DNA from: JAJNBA01 sp035512775
GTDB lineage: Bacteria > Actinomycetota > UBA4738 > HRBIN12
DNA: 64,000 nucleotides
Reading direction: 5' to 3'
Assembly (NCBI GenBank): GCA_035512775.1
Contig: DATKDI010000081.1
Location: forward strand, 12,143 to 76,142
Positions 26,297-35,678 of this stretch are shown one piece after another; position 1 is the stretch's first letter; each line of letters opens with the position of its first letter. The translations under genes and the position numbers were made by a program. Under the pieces are notes generated by a model, which had not been told where the DNA came from, did no database searches, and was given only the letters and a program-made list of their open reading frames with translations.

Positions 26297-27793
26297 GTGG
26301 CAACCGAGATGGACAAGATGACCGGAGACACCGGATACGAGCGGCTGGGGAGGCGGCGGCTGAAGCTCGTGGACGTCGTCGCGCAGTCCGTCGGCCTGAT
26401 CGGCCCCGTGTTCTCGGCGGCGTTCCTGATCCCGTTGATCGCGGGCTTCAACTTCTCCGGCAACGGCGCAGGGATCGCCACTCCGTTCGCGGTGATCCTG
26501 GCCGCCATCGGAGTGCTCGCACTGGGATGGATCGTGGCGCAGTACGCGAAGCGCGTCCACGCGGCGGGGTCCCTCTACGACTACGTGACGATGGGCTTCG
26601 GTTCGCGTGTGGGCGGCTGGGCCGGGTGGATCTACTACGGAGGCACCCTCCTGCTCTCCTCGGCGATCGCCGTCCTGGTGGGCTGGTTCCTTCGCGACAA
26701 CATCCTTCCCGCGTTCGAGATCGACCCGATTATGCCTTCGTGGGCATGGTCCCTGATCTACGTCGGCCTCGTCTTCCTGATCCTCGCGGCCGGCGTCCAG
26801 ATCTCGACCCGCGTCCAGCTCCTGCTCGCGCTCGTCTCCGTGGTGGTCGTGCTCGGCTTCTTCATCAACGTGATCATCAACGCGCCGGAGAATAGCTTGA
26901 AGGCGTTCAACCCTGCGGAGGCGCCGAACTACACGGGGATCCTGTTCGGCGTGTTGTACGGCGTCTTGATCTTCGTCGGGTTCGAGACGGCGGCGAACCT
27001 CGCCGAAGAGGCAGAGCAGCCGAAGCGCGCGATCCCGAAGGCGGTGATGCTGTCGGTGGCGATCGTCTCCGTCTTCTACGTGATCGCCGCGTACGCGCAG
27101 GTCGCCGGGTTCGGGTTCGATCTCGCGGTCCTGACCTCTCCGGAGGTCGCCGCGGCGCCGTTGTTCGCGCTCGGGTCTCCCGATTCTGCCGGAGGCATGG
27201 GGGGCTCGTCGGACACGATGCTCAAGATCCTGCTCGTCGTCGTGTTACTGGACGTGATGGCGGTGGGGCTGGGCGCGGCGACGGCAACCACCCGCGGGCT
27301 CTTCGCGCTAGCGCGCGACAGGAAGATCCCCGGGGTCATCGCCGCAACGACCAAGGGTGGCAATCCGGTCGCGGCCGCGCTCGTCGTGGCCGTCGTGTCC
27401 GCCGCGTGGGTCCTGTCGACGGTCGCGTTCGACTCGCTCTTCGCTAACGGCGCGTTGGAAGGCGTGCCGCACGAGCTGGGGGTGTTCCAGTGGATCTCGA
27501 CGCTCGGAGCGTTCCTGATCATGTTCGTGTACGGGATCATGGCGCTGGGCGCCTTCGTCGGGCTGAGCGATCACCCGAACAAGGTCGCCCTCGTGATCTC
27601 CGGCCTGCTCGGCACAACCGTCGCCGTCGGTGCGATCTTCGGCGCGATCTACAAGGTGGCACCACCGTTCGACGGCATCTGGGTCTGGGGTGTCATCTGG
27701 GCGGCGCTGGGTCTGCTCGTGACGCTCGCCGTGAGGGGACGCGAGCCGGCTCGCCAGGTGCTCACCGACCTCTCGACGGGGGAGGAGGGCTGA
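26297..27793 (+). CDS. APC-family amino acid/amine permease
   Basis: A 498-residue, roughly twelve-helix amino acid-polyamine-organocation transporter. The first helix has the consensus VAQSVGLIGPVFSAAFLIPL, and a VGFETAANLAEEAEQPKRAIP stretch follows helix 6, which is diagnostic for the family. GTG 26297 is preceded by AAGGGGG. Placement between a ring-cleavage dioxygenase and an amino-acid decarboxylase suggests it imports the pathway substrate, an aromatic amino acid or amine. Confidence 0.85.
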   Translation: MATEMDKMTGDTGYERLGRRRLKLVDVVAQSVGLIGPVFSAAFLIPLIAGFNFSGNGAGIATPFAVILAAIGVLALGWIVAQYAKRVHAAGSLYDYVTMGFGSRVGGWAGWIYYGGTLLLSSAIAVLVGWFLRDNILPAFEIDPIMPSWAWSLIYVGLVFLILAAGVQISTRVQLLLALVSVVVVLGFFINVIINAPENSLKAFNPAEAPNYTGILFGVLYGVLIFVGFETAANLAEEAEQPKRAIPKAVMLSVAIVSVFYVIAAYAQVAGFGFDLAVLTSPEVAAAPLFALGSPDSAGGMGGSSDTMLKILLVVVLLDVMAVGLGAATATTRGLFALARDRKIPGVIAATTKGGNPVAAALVVAVVSAAWVLSTVAFDSLFANGALEGVPHELGVFQWISTLGAFLIMFVYGIMALGAFVGLSDHPNKVALVISGLLGTTVAVGAIFGAIYKVAPPFDGIWVWGVIWAALGLLVTLAVRGREPARQVLTDLSTGEEG

Positions 27794-27813
27794 GGGACTC
27801 GAGGACCGCAGGG

Positions 27814-29186
27814 ATGGACGACTCCGATCGGCCGCTGCGGCTCGACGCGCCTCGGGAGGAGGCGCTCGAGCATGCGGCGAAGCTCGTCGCCGAGGCATGG
27901 CGGAGCTTCGACCGCCCCCGGCCGGAGGAGCCACCGCTCGACGAGGGGCTCCGGGCGCTCCTGCAGGCCGGGCTCCCACAGGAGCCGGTGAGCGTCCACG
28001 AGGCGTTGGAGGACGCGGCTCGTGCGCTCGACGAGTCGATCGCCCAGCCGCGCCCCCGGTACTTCGCGTTCATCGGATCGTCCGGCCTCGAGATCGGGGC
28101 GCTCGGAGACCTGCTGGCGTCCACGTACGACATGAACCTCGCCGTGGACGCGCGTGCCGCCACGATGATCGAGCAGCAGGCGGTCGGGTGGGTAGGGGAA
28201 TTCGTCGGCTATCCGGCGACGAACGGCGCCTTCACGAGCGGCGGCACGATCTCGAACATGACCGCGTTGGCGGCGGGCTCCGCGCCGCCGTGTACGCCTC
28301 GGCCGAGGTCCACTACTCGATCACCCGCGCCGTGGAGCTGCTCGGGATCGGGAGCGACCGGCTCCGCGACATCCCGATCGACGGCGAGCACCGGATGCGC
28401 CCGGAGCTGCTGGCCGAGTCGATCGACCGGGACGTGGCCGATGGCGTGACGGCGGTCGCGGTGATCGCGACCGCCGGAACCACGCTCACCGGCGCGATCG
28501 ACCCGGTCGCGCAGATCGCCGACGTCTGCGAGGCACGCGGGATCTGGCTGCACGTGGACGGCGCCTACGGGCTGCCCGCCGCATCGGTCGTGCCCGACCG
28601 ATTCGCGGGCGTCGAGCGCGCCGACTCGATCAGCGTCGACGCGCACAAGTGGCTCTACGTCCCCAAGGCGTGCAGCCTGGCGCTCGTCCGAGAGCCCGGC
28701 GCGCTCTCGCAGGCGTTCGCGCACGAGCAGGGTTACCTTCCGCATCAGCAACACGAGCTGCACGCGGCCGACATCACCCTGGAGTACTCGCGTCCGCTCC
28801 GGGCGCTGAAGCTCTGGCTCGCGTTCCGTGCGCACGGTGCCGAGCAGTTCCGGGAAGCGATCCGCCGGAACCTCGCGGAGGCACAGCTCCTGCATCGGGC
28901 CGCTTCGGATCGACCGAGCTTCGAGACGTTCGACGCCCCTCCGCATCTATCGATCGTGCCGCTCAGGCACACCCCGAAGGGAGTGGATGACCTCGACGCC
29001 CACAACCAGTCCCTCGCCGAGGCGATCCAGGCCGACGGCCGCGTCTATCTCGCCTCGGCGCTGATCGAGGGGAAAGTCTGGCTCCGTCCGTGCTTCGTGA
29101 ACTACCGCACCACCGACGACGACGTGATCGCGATCCTCGACGTCGCCGACGAACTTGGGGAAAGGATCGCGAAGGGGTCTTCGTGA
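27814..29186 (+). pseudogene. group II PLP decarboxylase (aromatic-L-amino-acid type), one-base frame break
   Basis: The first frame (ATG 27814, GAGGA eight bases upstream) runs to GGTISNMTALAA. The match then continues one base out of frame as AAVYASAEVHYS to the TGA at 29184-29186. Adding one base at about 28275 restores one 457-residue chain with a natural-looking junction. The PLP lysine is in DAHKWLYVPK, as in aromatic-amino-acid and tyrosine/DOPA decarboxylases. It is either a sequencing gap or a fresh null allele. The stop overlaps the MarR gene. Role inferred: forms an aromatic amine from the imported amino acid. Confidence 0.8.
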
Positions 29187-29680
29187 GCGCCGACGGCCTG
29201 CTGCCCGCCGAACGCAAGATCGTGGAGGAGCTCGGACACCTTCCGCTCGACTTCCGAGCGATGTGGGCCATCTCCAACGTCTTCCGGAGCGGCGCCGCGA
29301 TCAGACGTCACCTCGAGTCCACCGTGCTCGCCGCCGATCGACTGTCATGGACCGCCTTCACCGCACTCTGGGTGCTCTGGATCTGGGGCGAGATGGAGGC
29401 TCGCGACTTCGCGGCCGCGGTCGGGATCAGCCGCCCGACCGCGAGCGGGGTTCTCACCACGTTGCAGGGCCGACGCTACGTGAGGCGCCGGAAGGCATCG
29501 AAGGACGGTCGGGTGGTCCTCGTCTCGCTGACCCCGAGCGGCCGGAAGAAGATCGAGGCGCTGTTCCCGCGGTTCAACGCCGAGGAGGCTCGGGTCGCCT
29601 CTGTCCTGGCCGAGGAGGAGCAGGAACGGTTCGCCGAGATGCTTCGCACGCTCCTCCGCGGCGTCGACGCGGGGCGCTGA
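29183..29680 (+). CDS. MarR-family transcriptional regulator
   Basis: A 165-residue winged-helix repressor-type protein. The recognition region is MEARDFAAAVGISRPTASGVLTTL, followed by the wing RRRKASKDGRVVLVSLTPSG. GTG 29183 overlaps the decarboxylase stop (GTGA), so it belongs to the catabolic operon. MarR proteins often sense phenolic compounds, so it is the natural candidate regulator of the 23.8-35.7 kb block. Confidence 0.85.
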   Translation: MSADGLLPAERKIVEELGHLPLDFRAMWAISNVFRSGAAIRRHLESTVLAADRLSWTAFTALWVLWIWGEMEARDFAAAVGISRPTASGVLTTLQGRRYVRRRKASKDGRVVLVSLTPSGRKKIEALFPRFNAEEARVASVLAEEEQERFAEMLRTLLRGVDAGR

Positions 29681-29685
29681 TCGCC

Positions 29686-30933
29686 CTAGACGGTCCGGAC
29701 CCGGACAGGCATCCGCTTGATCCCGTTGACGAAATCCGACCGGATCCGCTCGACCGGCCCCGCGAGCTCGATCGAATTCAGGCGCGGGAGGAGCTCCTGG
29801 AAGAGGATCTTCGTCTCCAGCCGGGCGAGGTGTGCCCCCAGACAGAAGTGCGGGCCACCCGGGCCGAACGTCACGTGGTCGTTCGGCGTCCTCGTGACGT
29901 CGAACGTGTAGGGGTCGGGGAAGACTTCCTCGTCGCGGTTGGCGCTCGTGAACCAGGTGACGACCTTGTCGCCCCGCTGGATCTTCGCGCCACGGAGCTC
30001 GAGGTCGCGAGTGGCCGTCCGGCGGAAGTGGTGCACGGGCGTCGCCCATCGGAGGATCTCCTCGGTCGCGCGCGGGATCCGCTCGGGGTCTTCCTGCAAG
30101 AGCTTCAGCTGCTCCGGATGCTCCATCAGCGCGAGCATCCCGTGGCTGATCGTGTGCCGCGTCGTCTCGTTGCCCGCGATCATCAGCACCCCGAAGTAGT
30201 TGTGGAACTCCTGCTCGTTCAGGACGCCCTCCGACTGTGCGACCGTGAGGGCGTTGATCACGTCGTCCTGCGGATCCTTCAGGCGCAGGTCGCGCTGACC
30301 GTCGGCGTAGTCGAACACCTCGTAGGCGGCCGGGGAGCGGAACGGCAGGAGCCGGTAGGCCTCGGTGTCCACTCGGTCGACCACTGCCCGGGAGAGGTCG
30401 GGGTCCTGGTTCGCGATCATCTGGTCGCCCCAGGAGATCAGTTGCGGCGCGTCCTCTTGCGGGACCGTGAAGATCGAGCAGAGGAACCGGATCGGCAGGT
30501 CTCGGCTGATCTCGGGCACGAAGTCGAACTCGCCCGTGGGGAGCGCCTTGTCCAAGACGTCGCTCGCGACCTCGCGGATCCAGTCCTCGTACTTGCCGAC
30601 CCCGCGCGCGGAGAAGCGGCTGGAGCAGATCCGTCGGAGCTGGGTGTGCCGGGGAGGGTCGGTCTCGAGCATCGACTTCCTGATCTCGAGCTGCTCGTCG
30701 TCGAGCTCCTCGAGTGCGACCGCGCCGAGCTCCGAGGAATAGGTCTGCCAGTCCATGTGGATCGCGGTGAGGTCGTCGTAGCGGGTGACCGCCCAGAAGC
30801 CCTTGTTGGGCGGGCGTTCCGGATGCCAGAAGACCGGGTGCTCGTGGCGGAGGTGATCGAACCAGTCGTAGGGAACGCCCTCGACGTAGTTGTCGGGGTT
30901 CGCGAGATCGATCTCGGGGTGTTCCTCGGCCAT
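29686..30933 (-). CDS. cytochrome P450
   Basis: A 415-residue soluble bacterial P450. It shows the I-helix oxygen-binding motif AGNETTR, the K-helix ExxR (EILR in EEILRWATP) and the haem-cysteine loop FGPGGPHFCLG. The general look is that of actinobacterial CYP families near CYP125/CYP124. ATG 30933 or the in-frame ATG 30945 could be the start; neither has a clear ribosome site. It lies 19 bases after the glutamine-synthetase-like gene in the same operon. The Rieske ferredoxin and reductase at 0.2-1.8 kb are possible electron donors. Confidence 0.88.
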   Translation of the reverse strand: MAEEHPEIDLANPDNYVEGVPYDWFDHLRHEHPVFWHPERPPNKGFWAVTRYDDLTAIHMDWQTYSSELGAVALEELDDEQLEIRKSMLETDPPRHTQLRRICSSRFSARGVGKYEDWIREVASDVLDKALPTGEFDFVPEISRDLPIRFLCSIFTVPQEDAPQLISWGDQMIANQDPDLSRAVVDRVDTEAYRLLPFRSPAAYEVFDYADGQRDLRLKDPQDDVINALTVAQSEGVLNEQEFHNYFGVLMIAGNETTRHTISHGMLALMEHPEQLKLLQEDPERIPRATEEILRWATPVHHFRRTATRDLELRGAKIQRGDKVVTWFTSANRDEEVFPDPYTFDVTRTPNDHVTFGPGGPHFCLGAHLARLETKILFQELLPRLNSIELAGPVERIRSDFVNGIKRMPVRVRTV

Positions 30934-30952
30934 CGAGCGAATCATACGGGCA

Positions 30953-32257
30953 CTAGAAATACGGGAGGTAGTACTCGAGCTCCCAGGGCGTGACCTCGGT
31001 GTCGGACGTCTCGCCCGCAGCCTCGTAGCGATCCCACTCCGCGCGCTTGAGGGCGACGAACGACTCCACGAGCCATTCGCCCATCGCGCCGACGAGCTTG
31101 GTGTCCGACTGGAGCTCGTCCAGCGCGTCGGAGAGCGTGTTGGCGACCGCCACGTCGGTGTTGGGTTCGGCTCCGGGCTCCTGCCGGGGGCCGAGCTCCA
31201 ACTCTTCCGTGACGCCGATCCGGGCCGCGTGGAGCAGCGCGGCACCGGCCAGATAGGGGTTGGCAGCGGCGTCGGCCATCCGGTGCTCGATGCGCGAGCC
31301 CTCTCCCCGTGCCGACGGGACGCGGATGCCCACGGTCCGGTCGTCGAGTCCCCAGTTGGCGAGGTAGCCGTTCAACATGTCGGGCTTCAGACGCTTGTAG
31401 GCGTTGACGGTGGGGGCGCAGATCGCCGCCATGCCACGGTGGTGTGCGAGCAGGCCCGCGATCGACCTTCGGGCGAGCTCGGACAGTCCGTCGGGATCGT
31501 CGGGATCGTGGAACGCATTCGACCCGTCGCGACGGCGGAACGAGAGGTTCATATGCATGCCGCACCCGCCGCGATCGTTGAACGGCCTGCCCAGGAACGT
31601 GGCGTGCTTGCCGTGCCGGGCGGCGATCTCACGTACGAGCACGCGGAACAGGAACGCCTCGTCGGCGGCCGCGATCCCGTCCCGGTAGCGCCAGTTCACC
31701 TCGTAGGCCGCCGAGTCGAACTCGCTGCACCAGCTCTCCACGTGGAAGCCCGAAGCGAGCGAGGCCGTGACCATGTCGTGGATGGCGCCACTCGGGTCCA
31801 CCGACATCCCGGTGCCGTAGACGCGGTGCGAGGGCAGCTCGGCCGGGACCCACGCGCCGTCCTCGGCCTGCTCGCACAGATAGAACTCCAGCTCGAACGC
31901 CAGCTGCGGCTCCAGGCCCATGTCGCGCCATGCCTGGATCGCCTGCTTCAGGACCTGCCGCGGGTCGAGCTCCAGCGGGCGGCCGTGCTGCGCCACGTCG
32001 GCGATCCCGACCATGGTGTCGTCCTCCCAGCCCGGTCGAAGGGTGTCGCGGTCCAGCTGGGCCTCGACGTCGGGGAGTCCGATATCGAACTGCTGTCGCG
32101 GGATCGGCAGGATCTCCCGGTCCGTGGTGAGCGGGTAGAGCCCGATGCAGAACGCCGCGTGGCCGGCCTCCGCGACGTCGCCGAACAGGTACTTCCCGCG
32201 CTCGAGCCCGAGGATGTCCGGGATGAGCAATCGCAGCCGCCTACCGCTCAGGTCCAT
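30953..32257 (-). CDS. glutamine-synthetase-like gamma-glutamyl-amine ligase
   Basis: A 434-residue member of the glutamine synthetase superfamily. The catalytic-domain signatures are LAFELEFYL, GGCGMHMNLSF and SRIEHRM, and the N-terminal domain is short. There is no adenylylation-site tail typical of GlnA. Its place beside a P450 and amine/aromatic catabolism genes points to gamma-glutamylation of an organic amine, as in PuuA, IpuC or gamma-glutamylanilide synthases, rather than nitrogen assimilation. The substrate is inferred, not shown. GAAGGG lies upstream of ATG 32257. Confidence 0.78.
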   Translation of the reverse strand: MDLSGRRLRLLIPDILGLERGKYLFGDVAEAGHAAFCIGLYPLTTDREILPIPRQQFDIGLPDVEAQLDRDTLRPGWEDDTMVGIADVAQHGRPLELDPRQVLKQAIQAWRDMGLEPQLAFELEFYLCEQAEDGAWVPAELPSHRVYGTGMSVDPSGAIHDMVTASLASGFHVESWCSEFDSAAYEVNWRYRDGIAAADEAFLFRVLVREIAARHGKHATFLGRPFNDRGGCGMHMNLSFRRRDGSNAFHDPDDPDGLSELARRSIAGLLAHHRGMAAICAPTVNAYKRLKPDMLNGYLANWGLDDRTVGIRVPSARGEGSRIEHRMADAAANPYLAGAALLHAARIGVTEELELGPRQEPGAEPNTDVAVANTLSDALDELQSDTKLVGAMGEWLVESFVALKRAEWDRYEAAGETSDTEVTPWELEYYLPYF

Positions 32258-32341
32258 GTCCCGCCCTTCCTGTGGTGGCTCAGGGAAGGTATCTGATGCC
32301 GGACGGTTCCGCTCGGCTGGAGCGCCTACTGCCGAACCGCG

Positions 32342-33187
32342 TCAGCCCCGTTTCGGGGCCCTGACGCCGCGGAACTCCCAGTCCCCGCCGAACGCGGTCG
32401 AGATCACCTCTTCGGACTCCGAGGGCTTGGCACCGACGTCTTCGCGCACCGGCACGTCGCCTTCGACGATGAAGTTGCGAAGGACGCCGAGCCCTTCGAC
32501 CTCGACCTCGACGACATCGCCCGGATCGACCGGGCGGGAGTTGGCGGGTGTTCCCGAGAGGATCACGTCGTTGGGCAGGAGCGTGATCGTGCGGGCGATG
32601 TCCGCCACCAGGTACCGCATGTCCCAGATCATCTCGTCCGTGTTCCCGTCCTGCTTCACGTCGCCGTTCACGCGTGTCCGGATCGCCTTGCCGTGGAAGT
32701 CCCAGTCCGTGACGAGGCCGGGGCCGAGCGGACAGAGGGTGTCCGAGCCCTTCACTCGAAGCATCGAGCCGGCGTCGGTGTCGCGGAAGTCGTGGAGCCC
32801 GTAGTCGTTGGCGACGGTGTAGCCGAGGATGTAATCGTCGACCTCGTCGGGGGCGATGTGCTTGCAGCGCTCGCCGATCACGATCGCGATCTCGCCCTCG
32901 TAGTTCAGGTACCGGCATCGCGGAGGACGAACGACCTCGCCGCCGTGCGCGTTGAGCGAGGTCGTGGGCTTGTGGAAGAACGTGGGCGCCGGGCCGAGTG
33001 CCGCCTGGAACTCCGCCCGGCGACTCTCGTAGTTGAGGTGGACGCAGATGATCTTCGACGGCTGGACGGGCGGGAGGTGGGCGGGTTCGTCCATCGGGAT
33101 GCGCCGGCCGTCCGGCGCGACCAGCTCCTCGTCCTCGCGCGTGACTGTGGTGGCCACCCCGTCCAGGAGGATCCGCCGCGTTTCCAT
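32342..33187 (-). CDS. fumarylacetoacetate hydrolase family protein (HpaG-like)
   Basis: This 281-residue enzyme of the FAH superfamily has the metal-binding pattern YEGEIAIVIG with a downstream acidic HDFRDTD, and the C-terminal LLPNDVILSGTP. The family includes the decarboxylases and isomerases of homoprotocatechuate breakdown (HpaG). It is transcribed toward the GS-like and P450 genes. Its ATG lies 8 bases from a TAGGCT -10 box, so the mRNA is probably leaderless. Confidence 0.8.
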   Translation of the reverse strand: METRRILLDGVATTVTREDEELVAPDGRRIPMDEPAHLPPVQPSKIICVHLNYESRRAEFQAALGPAPTFFHKPTTSLNAHGGEVVRPPRCRYLNYEGEIAIVIGERCKHIAPDEVDDYILGYTVANDYGLHDFRDTDAGSMLRVKGSDTLCPLGPGLVTDWDFHGKAIRTRVNGDVKQDGNTDEMIWDMRYLVADIARTITLLPNDVILSGTPANSRPVDPGDVVEVEVEGLGVLRNFIVEGDVPVREDVGAKPSESEEVISTAFGGDWEFRGVRAPKRG

Positions 33188-33194
33188 CCGGCGA

Positions 33195-33201
33195 TAGCCT
33201 A
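33195..33201. promoter_or_regulatory. overlapping bidirectional -10 boxes for two leaderless genes
   Basis: On the plus strand TAGCCT (33195-33200) is followed by 7 bases and GTG 33208. On the minus strand TAGGCT (33201-33196) is followed by 8 bases and ATG 33187. The start codons are only 20 bases apart, so a single near-palindrome serves both directions. Confidence 0.55.
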
Positions 33202-33207
33202 CGGCCC

Positions 33208-34116
33208 GTGGGATGGCTCGTCGGCACGCGGAACGGGCTGTTCGGGCAGGGCGGAGACCATTGGCTCGACGGTCGCGAGATCACGGCGTCGGTGCCCGAC
33301 GCGGATGGGTGGTGGGCGCTGGCGGACGGCCGCGACGTGATCCGGTTCCAGGGTGGCGCCGTGGAGGCGATCGCATCGATCGAGGAGGAGCTGGGCCGGT
33401 GCATGCTTCCGGTGGATGGCGGCGTGCTCGTCGGCACGGCGAACGCCCGGATTGCCTTCGCGCGTTCGGGGTCGATCGAGATGCTCACGTCGTTCGACGG
33501 TGCGAAGGGTCGCGACCGCTGGTACACGCCGTGGGGTGGTCCTCCCGACACCCGGTCGCTGTCTGCCGCTCCCGACGGCGCTCTGTTCGCCAACGTGCAT
33601 GTCGGCGGGATCCTTCGCGCGCGTGACCCTCATGACACGTGGGAGCCGACCATCGACATCGATGCCGACGTGCACCAGGTCCTCGCGGACCCGATCAGGG
33701 CGGGGCACGTCGTCGCGGCGACGGCCCTCGGGCTGGCCGAGTCCCTCGACGGTGGCGACACCTGGCGGTTCATCACCGACGGTCTCCACGCGGCGTACGC
33801 GCGAGCGGTGGCGCTGGACGGCGAGGAGCTGTTCTTGAGCGCATCCGTCGGGCCTCGAGGCGGCCGGGCGGCCGTCTACCGTCTTCCGCCCGGGGAGATG
33901 GCGTTCGTCAGATCCACCGGCGGCCTCCCGGATCGGTTCGGCCAGAACATCGACAGCCACTGCCTCGCGGCCGGGGGCGGCACGGTCATATTCGGCGCCG
34001 AAGGCGGCAGGCTGTTCGTCTCCGAGGATGGCGGCGCGTCGTGGCGCGACGCAGGCACCACCTATCCGGAGATCACATGCGTCGCGGTGGCGGACTCCGA
34101 AGGACCTGGGCCGTAG
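33208..34116 (+). CDS. BNR/Asp-box beta-propeller-like protein
   Basis: A 302-residue protein with repeated beta-strand blocks and two Asp-box motifs (SLDGGDTW and SEDGGASW) typical of sialidase/BNR propellers. No signal peptide or catalytic sialidase residues are evident, so it is probably a cytoplasmic propeller of unknown role. GTG 33208 fits a leaderless transcript. The last codon is part of the -10 box of the next gene. Confidence 0.7.
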   Translation: MGWLVGTRNGLFGQGGDHWLDGREITASVPDADGWWALADGRDVIRFQGGAVEAIASIEEELGRCMLPVDGGVLVGTANARIAFARSGSIEMLTSFDGAKGRDRWYTPWGGPPDTRSLSAAPDGALFANVHVGGILRARDPHDTWEPTIDIDADVHQVLADPIRAGHVVAATALGLAESLDGGDTWRFITDGLHAAYARAVALDGEELFLSASVGPRGGRAAVYRLPPGEMAFVRSTGGLPDRFGQNIDSHCLAAGGGTVIFGAEGGRLFVSEDGGASWRDAGTTYPEITCVAVADSEGPGP

Positions 34117-34119
34117 ACT
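34114..34119 (+). promoter_or_regulatory. -10 box made from the upstream stop codon
   Basis: TAGACT starts with the TAG stop of the propeller gene and lies 8 bases before GTG 34128, the spacing of a leaderless transcript. Confidence 0.5.
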
Positions 34120-34127
34120 CCGCGTCC

Positions 34128-34916
34128 GTGGCCGAGCTGAAGGGGTTCTTCCCGCCGCGTTCACCCGAAGGCAAGGCGTCGCTCGTGCCCGCGCCGCCCT
34201 GGCATTACTCGGGCGACGTCCTCACGATCGAATACCGGACGGATCCCGGTCGGGTCGCCGCGCTTCTTCCGCAAGGCGTCGAGCCGGCCGACGAGGATCC
34301 CGGAGCCGTCGCGGTCATCTGGGCGGACTGGCAGTCGTGCAGCGACTCGGGCGAGGAGCTGTTGGACCCCGTCCGCTCCCAGTACAAGGAATGCTTCGTC
34401 GTCGTCCGGTGCCGGTACGAGGGCGAGACGTACTCGCGCTGCGTCTACATCTGGGTCGACAAGGACTTCGCGCTCGCCCGCGGCTGGTACCAGGGCTATC
34501 CGAAGAAGCTCGGCTCGATCTGGATGACGCGTCCGGTGACCGTGGGGCGCGCCGGGCCTCGGCTCGGCGCCGGGGGAGCCTTCGGCGCCACGCTTGCGGC
34601 GAACGACCGGCGCCTCGCCGAAGCCCGCTTGACGCTGACCGGCGAGTCGGAGTCGGGTGGCTTCGTGAACGCCCTGCCGATGCTGCACTCCCGCTGGATG
34701 CCCTCGATCGAGAAGGACAGCGGGGATTCGATGGCCGAGCTCGTGACGATGGGGTCCCGCGACGTGGAGGTCGGCCCGGCCTACACCGGCGACGCCGAGA
34801 TCCGGCTCTTCGAAGCGCCGCGGGAGGAGCTCGCCGCCTTGGAGCCCCGCGAGACGATCGCCGGCTACTGGCGTCAGGTCGGCGCGACCTTCGACGGCGG
34901 CACCAGGCTCGGCTAG
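34128..34916 (+). CDS. acetoacetate decarboxylase family protein
   Basis: A 262-residue protein of the ADC fold. The Schiff-base region YPKKLGSIWM aligns with the catalytic lysine segment of acetoacetate decarboxylase. An enol/keto-acid decarboxylase or related lyase role is likely; true acetoacetate activity is not implied. It directly abuts a second FAH-family gene and probably handles a keto-acid intermediate of the same pathway. The GTG start has a -10 box 8 bases upstream. Confidence 0.8.
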   Translation: MAELKGFFPPRSPEGKASLVPAPPWHYSGDVLTIEYRTDPGRVAALLPQGVEPADEDPGAVAVIWADWQSCSDSGEELLDPVRSQYKECFVVVRCRYEGETYSRCVYIWVDKDFALARGWYQGYPKKLGSIWMTRPVTVGRAGPRLGAGGAFGATLAANDRRLAEARLTLTGESESGGFVNALPMLHSRWMPSIEKDSGDSMAELVTMGSRDVEVGPAYTGDAEIRLFEAPREELAALEPRETIAGYWRQVGATFDGGTRLG

Positions 34917-35678
34917 ATGCGCCTCGTCCGATTCCGGCACGGCGATCGCATCGCGACCGGCGCGATCGAGCCGGGCTCCGACGACATCAAGATCCTCCGC
35001 GGCACGTTCTTCGAGGATCCTCTCCCGTCGGGCGAGACGGTCGCGCTCGGCGATGTCCTTCTCCTCGCACCGGTGCTTCCTTCCAAGCTCGTCTGCGTGG
35101 GAAGGAACTACGTCGCGCACGCCGAGGAATGGGGTCTCACCGTGCCCGAGGAGCCGCTGCTGTTCCTCAAGCCCTCAACGGCGGTGATCGGGCCCGGCGA
35201 TCCGATCAAGCTGCTCCCCATCAGCAAGCGGGTCGACTACGAGGGCGAGCTCGGGGTCGTGATCGGCCGTCTGGCCCGCGGTGTCCGCGCGGAGGACGCC
35301 TACAAGTTCATCCTCGGATATACATGCGGAAACGACGTCACGCTCCGGGACCTGCAGAAGACCGACGACCAGTGGGCGCGCGCGAAGGGCTTCGACGGGT
35401 CGGCGCCTCTCGGCCCCTGGATCGAGACCGACCTTGATCCGAACGATGTGATCGTCCGCACGAGCCTGAACGGAGAGATCCGCCAGCAGGCATCGACCGC
35501 CGAGATGGTCTTCGGTGTGGCGACGCTGATCGAATACATCACGGTGTTCATGACGCTGCTCCCCGGCGACGTGGTGCTCACGGGTACGCCGGAGGGCGTG
35601 GGCAAGCTCACCGACGGAGACGTCGTGGAGGTCGAGGTCGAGGGTGTCGGCGTGTTGCGGAACGAGGTGCGCGGGTGA
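34917..35678 (+). CDS. fumarylacetoacetate hydrolase family protein
   Basis: This 253-residue FAH-superfamily enzyme has KLVCVGRNYVAHAEE, the metal site YEGELGVVIG and the C-terminal LLPGDVVLTGTPEGVG. This length and layout match single-domain acylpyruvase or 2-hydroxyhepta-2,4-diene-1,7-dioate isomerase-type members. It starts on the base after the ADC-like stop. It and the FAH gene at 32.3 kb could be the decarboxylase/isomerase pair of one ring-cleavage pathway. Confidence 0.85.
   Translation: MRLVRFRHGDRIATGAIEPGSDDIKILRGTFFEDPLPSGETVALGDVLLLAPVLPSKLVCVGRNYVAHAEEWGLTVPEEPLLFLKPSTAVIGPGDPIKLLPISKRVDYEGELGVVIGRLARGVRAEDAYKFILGYTCGNDVTLRDLQKTDDQWARAKGFDGSAPLGPWIETDLDPNDVIVRTSLNGEIRQQASTAEMVFGVATLIEYITVFMTLLPGDVVLTGTPEGVGKLTDGDVVEVEVEGVGVLRNEVRG

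Noticed and set aside
30931..30945. Longer P450 from ATG 30945
   Set aside because: Not excluded, but it adds only four residues (MIRS) and neither start has a ribosome site; the shorter form keeps the usual N-terminus.
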